Below, piece after piece: positions 1-6,396 of a stretch of 11,192 nucleotides of DNA. Location: positions 1-11,192 of the forward strand of contig JAQIDF010000314.1 of the NCBI GenBank assembly GCA_027858145.1. Direction: 5' to 3'. The notes beneath the pieces were generated by a model. The model made no database searches, was not told the DNA's origin, and was given only the letters and a program-made list of their open reading frames with translations. Both the position numbers and the translations under genes were made by a program. Within the stretch, counting starts at the first letter, position 1. The number at the start of each line of letters is the position of its first letter. Source of the stretch: Prolixibacteraceae bacterium. GTDB lineage: Bacteria > Bacteroidota > Bacteroidia > Bacteroidales > Prolixibacteraceae.

Positions 1-1377
1 CTGGCCGCTGGTGCGTTTTGGCTTTTAAATGATCCTGTTAATGATTTTCAACCCAGCATACCCGGTATGGATAACCGTGTAAAAAGTACCTTGGCAGCTG
101 AAATTATCAATATAGGTGAACACTTTAAATTTTTCAAAAGTGAAGACGAAAAAAGAGGTGAATCATGGCCCCGGTTCAGGGGAAGTGATTTTGATAATAT
201 CTGTAAAACGGATATTGACTTGATTGATGATTTCACTGGCGGGCGAGGTGAGATAAAATGGAGTGCAAAACTTGGTGAAGGTCATGCAGGTGCCGCAATT
301 TATAACGGCTTGATTTATCTGCTCGATTACGATGAGGAGAAATGTGCAGATATGTTACATTGCTGGGATTTGGAATCCGGCGAAGAGGTCTGGCGTCGTT
401 GGTATGAAGTGCCTGTAAAACGTAACCATGGAATGAGCCGGACTGTCCCTGCTGTTACCGATGATTATATTTTAACCATGGGACCCCGGTGCCATGTTAT
501 GTGCCTTGATCGCGAATCGGGTGATTTTTTATGGGGAATCGATTTGGAGCGGGAGTACCAAACAAAAACGCCGCTTTGGTACACCGGACAATGCCCGTTA
601 ATTGATGACGGACTGGCAATTCTGGCCCCGGGAGGAACATCGTTAATGATTGCTGTTGATTGTGAAACAGGAGAAGTTGAATGGTCAACTCCTAACCCGG
701 AAGGCTGGGACATGTCACACAGTTCTGTTTTACCCTATACTTTCAATGGCGAGAAAATGTATGTTTATGCTGCTGTTGGCGGTATTATCGCCGTTGCAGC
801 CGAAGGGCGTAATGCCGGAGAAGTGCTTTGGAAAACAAGTGAGTGGGATACCAATGTAATTGCACCATCGCCGGTTTGTATGCCCGATGGTAAAATATTT
901 ATGACAGCAGGATATGGTGCCGGATCAATGATGTTCCAGCTTTCTGGAAATGAAAATAATTACACAATTGATAAGCTATACGGATACAAGCCCAAAGATG
1001 GATTGGCCTGTGAACAGCAAACCCCAATTTATTGGAAAGGGCATCTGTTTGGTATTGTTCCGAAAGACGGTGGGCAATACCGTAACCAGTTTGTTTGTGT
1101 AACCCCTGGGGATACCAGGGAAATTTTGTGGTCGAGTGGCAAAGAACTTCGGTTTGGACTGGGCCCATATATTTGGGCCGATGATAAATTTTATCTCTTG
1201 AATGATGATGGAACATTGTTCATAATTGAAGCAAGTGTTGATGGATTTAATTTACTTGCAAGTAAAACAATTATTCAGGATGGGCACGACGCCTGGGCCC
1301 CCTTGGCAATTGCCGATGGTTATATGGTGCTGCGCGATGCCGAAACATTGGTTTGTATTGATGTTGCTGAATTATAA
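1..1377 (+). CDS. PQQ-like beta-propeller protein, probably membrane-anchored (5' end cut by window)
   Basis: The reading frame is open from base 1 to the TAA at 1375-1377, giving 458 visible residues. The first in-frame ATG (base 67) is unlikely to be the true start, because the 22 codons before it read as protein: LAAGAFWLLNDP looks like the end of a hydrophobic helix followed by a polar stem. I infer an N-terminal membrane anchor upstream of the window and a periplasmic propeller. A W-P-R-F-R-G motif at visible residues 56-61 opens the domain, as in many PQQ-like proteins of Bacteroidota and Planctomycetota. Repeated blade-closing motifs of the D-x2-[ST]-G-[DE]-x2-W type follow (DLESGEEVW, DRESGDFLW, DCETGEVEW), with weaker copies later. 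These are the tryptophan-docking motifs of the PQQ/BamB fold. There is no CXXCH haem site and no vicinal Cys pair of the kind found in quinoprotein alcohol dehydrogenases, so real PQQ binding is doubtful. Substrate and role are unknown. The next gene starts 10 bases downstream. Confidence 0.88.
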   Translation: MAAGAFWLLNDPVNDFQPSIPGMDNRVKSTLAAEIINIGEHFKFFKSEDEKRGESWPRFRGSDFDNICKTDIDLIDDFTGGRGEIKWSAKLGEGHAGAAIYNGLIYLLDYDEEKCADMLHCWDLESGEEVWRRWYEVPVKRNHGMSRTVPAVTDDYILTMGPRCHVMCLDRESGDFLWGIDLEREYQTKTPLWYTGQCPLIDDGLAILAPGGTSLMIAVDCETGEVEWSTPNPEGWDMSHSSVLPYTFNGEKMYVYAAVGGIIAVAAEGRNAGEVLWKTSEWDTNVIAPSPVCMPDGKIFMTAGYGAGSMMFQLSGNENNYTIDKLYGYKPKDGLACEQQTPIYWKGHLFGIVPKDGGQYRNQFVCVTPGDTREILWSSGKELRFGLGPYIWADDKFYLLNDDGTLFIIEASVDGFNLLASKTIIQDGHDAWAPLAIADGYMVLRDAETLVCIDVAEL

Positions 1378-1387
1378 ATTTTAAATT

Positions 1388-2341
1388 ATGAAAATATTTA
1401 TCCGCGTATTGCTTCCTGTATTGGCATTGGCCGTTGTAGCTGTTATTGCTTATGATTACCTCGGTAAAAAACCCAGCAAAGGCGAAAAAAACCCATATGA
1501 ATACAATGTCGATGAATATCGTGAAGTGCCTGCTGAGTTAATATCGCATGAAGAGATCAGGCAGATTAAAGTCGATTTATGTGATAAAGGTGCATTGGCA
1601 TTTCATGGGCGTAATTTGTTTCTTGCAGCTTGCAACGAACTAAAAATTATTGAAGATGGGCGTAAAGTCGTGAACCGCTTCAGCGTTGATCCTTTACCTG
1701 CAAGTATTGCTGTGTCGGATGATTTTATAGTAGTAGGGTACAACGATTACATAAAACTGTATGATCATTCAGGTAATGCCATTGCAACTTCTGAGGTCAT
1801 TTCTGATAGTTCGTTTTATACTTCTGTGGCAATAAAAAATGCAAAAATTTATGTCGCAGATGCCGGTAAAAGGGTGGTGCGCATCTTCAACAAGGATGCA
1901 AAAGAGGTTTCTTTTTTCGAAGGGGTTTCTGAAATCAATAACTTGATAGGTTTTATTATACCCAGCCCTTATTTTGAAGTGGCAGTCGGCAGTAATGGCG
2001 AACTTTGGACAACGAACCCGGGTATGCACGCTTTGCAGAATTATAACGATAAGGGAGATTTATTGAGATCATGGGATAAAGTTTCGATTCGTATCGACGG
2101 CTTTAGCGGGTGTTGTAATCCTGCTCAGATTGCTGTTTTGCCCAATGGAAGTTTTGTTACTTCTGAAAAAGGAATGCCCCGCATTAAAATACATGCTGCA
2201 AATGGCGATTTTATATCAGTTGTTGCACCTCCTGCTGCCTTCGATGGTGAGCATGCTCCTGAAGTTGCCGCGTGGGGGCAGGATACAATTGTTGCGTTGG
2301 ATTATGACAAAAAACTTTTGCGGATTTTTGCAAAAAAATGA
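1388..2341 (+). CDS. Membrane-anchored NHL-like beta-propeller protein with a GCCNP motif
   Basis: This gene encodes 317 residues. Residues 4-22 are strongly hydrophobic (IRVLLPVLALAVVAVIAYDY) after MK, with no lipobox and no clear cleavage site, so I read an uncleaved N-in anchor with the rest in the periplasm. From about residue 55 to the end, short beta-rich repeats alternate hydrophobic strands with D/N-G turns (for example IYVADAGKRVVRIFNKD and IKIHAANGDFISV). This is typical of a six-bladed NHL/YncE-like propeller rather than the W-docking PQQ type of its neighbours. Residues 241-245 read G-C-C-N-P, with adjacent cysteines C242 and C243, followed by a conserved-looking FVTSEKGMPR segment. 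Two more cysteines (C65, C82) lie near the start of the propeller. The ATG at 1388 follows an A/T-rich leader and fits the signal anchor. The gene lies 10 bases after the first propeller gene and 6 bases before the next. It may be a scaffold, a sensor or a thiol-active partner of the iron-sulfur proteins; the function is unknown. Confidence 0.85.
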   Translation: MKIFIRVLLPVLALAVVAVIAYDYLGKKPSKGEKNPYEYNVDEYREVPAELISHEEIRQIKVDLCDKGALAFHGRNLFLAACNELKIIEDGRKVVNRFSVDPLPASIAVSDDFIVVGYNDYIKLYDHSGNAIATSEVISDSSFYTSVAIKNAKIYVADAGKRVVRIFNKDAKEVSFFEGVSEINNLIGFIIPSPYFEVAVGSNGELWTTNPGMHALQNYNDKGDLLRSWDKVSIRIDGFSGCCNPAQIAVLPNGSFVTSEKGMPRIKIHAANGDFISVVAPPAAFDGEHAPEVAAWGQDTIVALDYDKKLLRIFAKK

Positions 2342-2347
2342 GTTTAA

Positions 2348-2554
2348 ATGGATAGGAAAGAGTTTATAAATAAATTTTTCAGGATAGGTATTTTAGGTGG
2401 TATCCTGATATTGTTAGGATATATGGTAACCCGGCGTAAAGTTACAGTGGATAAGTGTAACGATAATTTCGCCTGTGCTTCATGTCAGAAGTATGGTAAT
2501 TGTAATCTTACTGAAAAAAATGAACGACAAAACATCCGGGGCAATGGGGGATAA
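2348..2554 (+). CDS. Small single-pass membrane protein with a C-x5-C-x2-C-x5-C motif
   Basis: This is a 68-residue product that I do not recognise. The layout is a short basic start (MDRKEFINKFFR), one hydrophobic helix at about residues 12-27, a basic stop (TRRK), then C37, C43, C46 and C52 in the pattern C-x5-C-x2-C-x5-C, ending in a polar tail. The N-terminal R-K-E-F-I-N closely resembles the R-R-D-F-I-N twin-arginine motif of the next protein, so it may be a degenerate Tat-type or signal-anchor leader that puts the cysteines in the periplasm. Four cysteines could hold one iron-sulfur cluster or a metal, or form two disulfides. That the gene is real is supported by its tight fit in the operon (6 bases after the previous stop, 35-base overlap with the next gene) and by the membrane-plus-cysteine design, which is unlikely by chance. 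The spacing is not that of a standard ferredoxin. Confidence 0.75.
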   Translation: MDRKEFINKFFRIGILGGILILLGYMVTRRKVTVDKCNDNFACASCQKYGNCNLTEKNERQNIRGNGG

Positions 2555-3134
2555 AAAAGTAAAAAGACGTGATTTTATAAACAGCACCATGCGTTTAACG
2601 GCAGCTGTAGCCTTGGGTGGTTTGGCTGGCATGACTGTCAGTAAATCAAATTCAGGACAGTATGTGTGGCAGATTGACCCGTTTGAATGTACGCAATGTG
2701 GCCGGTGTGCTACTGAATGTGTTTTAACTGAATCGGCTGTGAAATGTGTACATGCATACGATTTATGTGGGTATTGCGATTTGTGTGGGGGATACTTTAA
2801 ACCCGGTGTGAAAAATCTTGAGACCGGTGCCGAGTACCAGTTGTGCCCAACGGCTGCAATTGAAAGAAAATTTATTGAAGAGCCTTATTTTGAATATATT
2901 ATTAAAGAAGATTTATGCATCGGTTGTGCAAAGTGTGTTGCGGGATGTACTTCGTTTGGAAATGGCTCATTACACTTGCAGATCAGACATGATATTTGCG
3001 TGAATTGTAACGAATGTGCAATTGCCAGGTCATGCCCGAGCGATGCAATTATGCGTGTTCAGGCTGATGAGCCTTATCTCATAAAGGGGAATTTTTCTCC
3101 TGAAGAACCGGCTAAATGGAAAAATAAAAGTTGA
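2520..3134 (+). CDS. Tat-exported four-cluster [4Fe-4S] ferredoxin-like protein (NapG/NrfC type)
   Basis: From the ATG at 2520 the product is 204 residues. The frame is open further upstream to 2475, but that stretch overlaps the small Cys gene and has no signal features. The ATG at 2544 is an alternative; both keep the twin-arginine leader KVKRRDFIN (R16, R17) and the mildly hydrophobic stretch after it. Seventeen cysteines follow in the order expected for the four-cluster NapG/NrfC/HybA/DmsB fold: C57-C60-C63-C67; C83-C86-C89-C109; C133-C136-C139-C143; C160-C163-C166-C172. C76 is extra. By analogy with the family, motif 1 pairs with motif 4 and motif 2 with motif 3, giving four [4Fe-4S] clusters. 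There is no C-terminal membrane helix. The next gene encodes a NapH-like membrane protein, so the pair resembles NapGH, a quinol-oxidising module that passes electrons to a periplasmic reductase. No NapA or NapB is present here. Exported electron carrier: fairly sure. Partner: unknown. Confidence 0.88.
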   Translation: MNDKTSGAMGDKKVKRRDFINSTMRLTAAVALGGLAGMTVSKSNSGQYVWQIDPFECTQCGRCATECVLTESAVKCVHAYDLCGYCDLCGGYFKPGVKNLETGAEYQLCPTAAIERKFIEEPYFEYIIKEDLCIGCAKCVAGCTSFGNGSLHLQIRHDICVNCNECAIARSCPSDAIMRVQADEPYLIKGNFSPEEPAKWKNKS

Positions 3135-3149
3135 TAAAACAGACTGACA

Positions 3150-4433
3150 ATGACCAATAAACAACAAAATAGACCATATCTGAACCGTATTGTTCTTTTC
3201 CTGCTTTTTTTAATGCTGGGGATAAGTTCTTTTGCACAGACGCAGCGTTTCCCCAAACCTGAGTTTGAAACAGGATATACACAGCCATCACCCACTACGC
3301 CCGAACCACAGGTTTTTGGTATAGAATACCTGGATGTGCTGGTGCTGGTACTCGCGCTTTCGCTGGCTTCGTGGTTGGCAATAAAAAAACGGAGCCGCAA
3401 AGGCATCATGTGGTTGAGTGTGTTTTCTTTACTTTATTTTGGTTTTTACCGCCTGGGATGTGTCTGTTCAATCGGGGCCATTCAAAATGTAGCCTTAACG
3501 CTTGCCGATCCTGCTTATGCTATTTCAATTCCTATTATTCTCTTTTTTGTTTTACCATTGCTTTTTACGCTGTTTTTTGGACGGACTTTTTGCGCGTCGG
3601 TGTGTCCTCTTGGCGTTTTACAAGACCTTGTAATCGTTAAACCGATTAGCATTAAACCATGGTTGCAAAAAGCACTGGGGCTTATTCCATACATTTACCT
3701 GGGGCTGGCGGTATTGCTTGCTGCTACCGGTTCCGATTTTATCATTTGCAGGTACGATCCATTTGTCGGATTTTTCAGAATGGGGGCAAGTTTTACAATG
3801 ATTTTCCTGGGGATTGTTTTTGTATTGATGGGGCTTTTTGTAGCACGACCTTATTGTCGTTTTTTATGCCCTTATGGCGTGTTGCTGGGCTGGATGTCCC
3901 GCTTCTCAAAAAGTCACTTAAAAATCACACCTACTGAATGTATTCAGTGTAAGCTTTGTGAGCATTCATGCCCGTTTGATGTAATTGATGAACCAACAGA
4001 GGAACTTAAGCATGAAGAAAAAATAAAAAACCGTAAACGGTTTACAATTTTCGCGTTATTAATTCCGCTGTGGATGTTTCTTGGTGGATTAGCATTATCC
4101 GGGCTGCACGGTTTTTTGGCAAAAGCGCATCCCGATGTGTATTTGGCCGAGTTATTAATTAAAAAGCCCGGGCTGAAAAACGATACTGAAAATTTAGATG
4201 TTCAAACCTTTTTGGCTTCCGGCAAAACAATGGAGCAACTTGTTCATGAAGCCTCAGTTATTAAAGCCGAATATTATACCGGAAGCTGGATTTTGGGGGT
4301 TTTCCTCGGGTTGGTTATTGGTGTTATGCTGATGAATCAATTTGTGGTGCGTAAAAGAACAGATTATGAGCCGAATAAAACCGGATGTTTTAGTTGTGGG
4401 CGTTGTATAGATTATTGTCCGGTGAAGAAATAG
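3150..4433 (+). CDS. NapH/NosR-type polytopic membrane iron-sulfur protein
   Basis: The product is 427 residues. It starts with a cleavable-looking signal peptide (hydrophobic residues 14-28, probable cut after SSFA at 29). About seven further helices follow, near residues 58-78, 86-103, 124-144, 176-196, 212-233, 298-320 and 380-400. Family hallmarks are two C-x3-C-P motifs (C148/C152 in FCASVCPLG; C236/C240 in YCRFLCPYG), a G-C-V-C-S-I-G segment (C104, C106), and a ferredoxin motif C264-C267-C270-C274-P. A second motif, C413-C416-C419-C423-P, lies almost at the C-terminus. Basic loops (KKRSRK, KIKNRKR, VVRKRT) place both ferredoxin motifs and the C-x3-C-P pairs on the cytoplasmic side, and the GCVC segment on the periplasmic side. 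Family members such as NapH, NosR and reductive-dehalogenase-linked RdhC/PceC are thought to move electrons between quinols and periplasmic enzymes. There is no FMN-binding domain like that in the N-terminus of NosR. It probably pairs with the upstream NapG-like protein. Confidence 0.88.
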   Translation: MTNKQQNRPYLNRIVLFLLFLMLGISSFAQTQRFPKPEFETGYTQPSPTTPEPQVFGIEYLDVLVLVLALSLASWLAIKKRSRKGIMWLSVFSLLYFGFYRLGCVCSIGAIQNVALTLADPAYAISIPIILFFVLPLLFTLFFGRTFCASVCPLGVLQDLVIVKPISIKPWLQKALGLIPYIYLGLAVLLAATGSDFIICRYDPFVGFFRMGASFTMIFLGIVFVLMGLFVARPYCRFLCPYGVLLGWMSRFSKSHLKITPTECIQCKLCEHSCPFDVIDEPTEELKHEEKIKNRKRFTIFALLIPLWMFLGGLALSGLHGFLAKAHPDVYLAELLIKKPGLKNDTENLDVQTFLASGKTMEQLVHEASVIKAEYYTGSWILGVFLGLVIGVMLMNQFVVRKRTDYEPNKTGCFSCGRCIDYCPVKK

Positions 4434-4473
4434 TGGTTTACAAAAAAGTGAGCGTGAAAAAATATTGAAGAGG

Positions 4474-6378
4474 ATGAATAAAAATGAAAAAATAAAAACG
4501 TATTACAATGTTGCAGTGGTAGCTGGTGTAATTACCCTGGTTGTTGGTTTCTTATTGCTCTTTAATTATTTGCAAATGTCAGGTACCGATCCGGTCGAGA
4601 GCAAAGCATTAGATGCATTGATTCAGCGACTGGATGATGATCCGGGTAACAGTCAGTTAAAAGAGGAGATTCGAAACCTGGATTTGATGGCCCGGAAAGC
4701 TTATTTTACGGCAAAATGGCAAATACAAACCGGGGGATGGATATTGCTGTTCAGTGCAATTATACTCATTCTTGCCCTACGTAACTACTTTGTACTTACA
4801 AATAAAATTGAAGAACCGGAAAAAAATCCGGTATCAGAAAATGCTGCACGGGTCATTTCATCCCGGTGGGTATTAATTGCCGGTTTGATAATAATTTCTG
4901 CGGCTTTTCTTTCATCGTTCCTGTCGGTCGATTACTTAAGCCGCTATGAAACTGTTGACGATGGCGCCAAAGAACAGGCAGATAAAGCTGTTGAGGTTGT
5001 CGACCTTACAGAAGAAGATGAAAAAGCAGTGCCGGAAACAGAAATGGAGAAAAAAGAAGAAGCTGTGCTTGTAGCAGATACTTTACCGGGTGATGTTGAG
5101 GAAGAAGAATCTGAAAAGGTTAAACAGAACCGCGAAGAGCAGGAAAATACAGCGGAAGTTGCTGAATTAAAAAAAGAAAAGGAAGTAGTGAATCAACCAA
5201 AATCATTAACTTCTGATTTCCCTTCCAAATCAGCCATTGAGTCGCAATTTAATAGTTTTCGTGGTGCCTGGGGAAATGGTATTTCGAAAGCTGAAAACCT
5301 ACCGTTGAAATGGGATGTTGGAGCGGGAACGAATATTTTATGGACAGCCGATATTCCTATATCCGGATATAGTTCGCCTGTTGTTTGGGAAAACCGTGTT
5401 TTTGTAACCGGGGGAAATCAAAAGGAGCGTCGTGTTTTTTGTTACGATACAGCTTCAGGTAAATTGTTGTGGAATAACCTGGTTGATAATATCGGGGGAA
5501 GTCCTTCGACTTCACCTGAAACTTCTGAAGATACAGGATTAGCTGCTCCAACCTCGGTGACGGACGGTAATGTGGTGGTTTCGATTTTTGGTACGGGCGA
5601 TATTATCGCTTTTACCATGGAAGGTAAGCGTGTTTGGGCCCGAAACCTGGGAGTGCCTGATAACCACTATGGCCACTCTTCATCCTTACTGGCATATGAC
5701 GGAAAGGTTTTGGTGCAGTATGATACTAATAAATCAGGGAGGTTGCTGGCATTGGATATTGTTACAGGTGAAACTGTTTGGGATGTATCGCGTGATAACC
5801 GAATTTCGTGGGCATCGCCAATTTTAGCTGAAGTTGACGGAAAAATGCAGGTTGTTACTTCAACCGCGCCCAAAGTTGCCGGGCATAGTATTGAAACAGG
5901 AGAAGAATTGTGGGCGGTGGAGTGCATGATGGGCGAGGTAGGCCCCTCTCCGGCTTATGCGAACGGACTGGTTATTGCCGGAAACGAATATGCCACTTTA
6001 GCTGCTATCGATCCTGCAAAAGGAGAGATTGTTTGGGAGAGCAACGAGTACCTGCCTGAGGTTGCGAGCCCGGTAGTGGCTGACGGGTTATTGTTTATTG
6101 CTACAACATACGGAGTTTTCGCCTGTTATGATGTGCATACCGGTAATAAATACTGGGAAATGGAGTTTGACGAAGGTTTTTATGCTTCGCCTGTTATTGG
6201 AGATGACAAGCTTTATGCGCCTGACATGCAGGGAGTCGTGCATGTTATTGCCATTGAACGTGAAGGGAAAAAACTGGCAGCTAATGAAATGGGCGAACGT
6301 ATTGTTACAACTCCGGCTTTGCTCGATAACCGCATCTATCTCAGGAGTGATAATAAATTGTACTGTATTGGGCAATAA
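4474..6378 (+). CDS. PQQ-like beta-propeller on three transmembrane helices and an acidic linker
   Basis: The ATG at 4474 gives 634 residues. The frame also offers a TTG at 4465, which I consider less likely; GAAGAGG lies directly against the ATG, too close to be a good ribosome site. Residues 11-31, 87-104 and 132-151 are hydrophobic helices. The loop between the first two (about 33-85) is helical and polar (LDALIQRLDDDPG, IRNLDLMARKAYF). With a basic N-terminus inside, three helices put the rest in the periplasm. Residues 155-253 form a Glu/Lys-rich, low-complexity, probably extended or coiled linker. From F-R-G at 262-264 to the end comes a PQQ-type propeller with repeated W-docking motifs (DTASGKLLW, DIVTGETVW, SIETGEELW, DPAKGEIVW, DVHTGNKYW), enough for seven or eight blades. 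There is no CXXCH and no vicinal Cys pair. I infer a membrane-tethered propeller held away from the membrane by a flexible stalk. The ligand is unknown. The next gene starts 18 bases on. Confidence 0.87.
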   Translation: MNKNEKIKTYYNVAVVAGVITLVVGFLLLFNYLQMSGTDPVESKALDALIQRLDDDPGNSQLKEEIRNLDLMARKAYFTAKWQIQTGGWILLFSAIILILALRNYFVLTNKIEEPEKNPVSENAARVISSRWVLIAGLIIISAAFLSSFLSVDYLSRYETVDDGAKEQADKAVEVVDLTEEDEKAVPETEMEKKEEAVLVADTLPGDVEEEESEKVKQNREEQENTAEVAELKKEKEVVNQPKSLTSDFPSKSAIESQFNSFRGAWGNGISKAENLPLKWDVGAGTNILWTADIPISGYSSPVVWENRVFVTGGNQKERRVFCYDTASGKLLWNNLVDNIGGSPSTSPETSEDTGLAAPTSVTDGNVVVSIFGTGDIIAFTMEGKRVWARNLGVPDNHYGHSSSLLAYDGKVLVQYDTNKSGRLLALDIVTGETVWDVSRDNRISWASPILAEVDGKMQVVTSTAPKVAGHSIETGEELWAVECMMGEVGPSPAYANGLVIAGNEYATLAAIDPAKGEIVWESNEYLPEVASPVVADGLLFIATTYGVFACYDVHTGNKYWEMEFDEGFYASPVIGDDKLYAPDMQGVVHVIAIEREGKKLAANEMGERIVTTPALLDNRIYLRSDNKLYCIGQ

Positions 6379-6396
6379 TGTTAACTATCAGATTTT

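Noticed and set aside
1104..1120. CCTGG...CCAGG inverted repeat as a terminator or regulatory hairpin
   Set aside because: It is short, lies inside the coding sequence of gene 1 and has no T run after it.
2475..2519. ATG at 2475 as the start of the Tat ferredoxin gene
   Set aside because: It would put 15 hydrophobic, uncharacteristic residues before the twin-arginine leader and lengthen the overlap with the small Cys gene. The ATG at 2520 or 2544 places the RR motif correctly.
3150..4433. True NosR (nitrous oxide reductase maturation) assignment
   Set aside because: The C-x3-C-P and ferredoxin motifs fit the wider family, but the N-terminal FMN-binding domain is absent and no nos genes are in the window.
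4465..4473. TTG at 4465 as the start of gene 6
   Set aside because: An in-frame ATG follows three codons later, the extra residues add nothing recognisable, and no ribosome site favours TTG.
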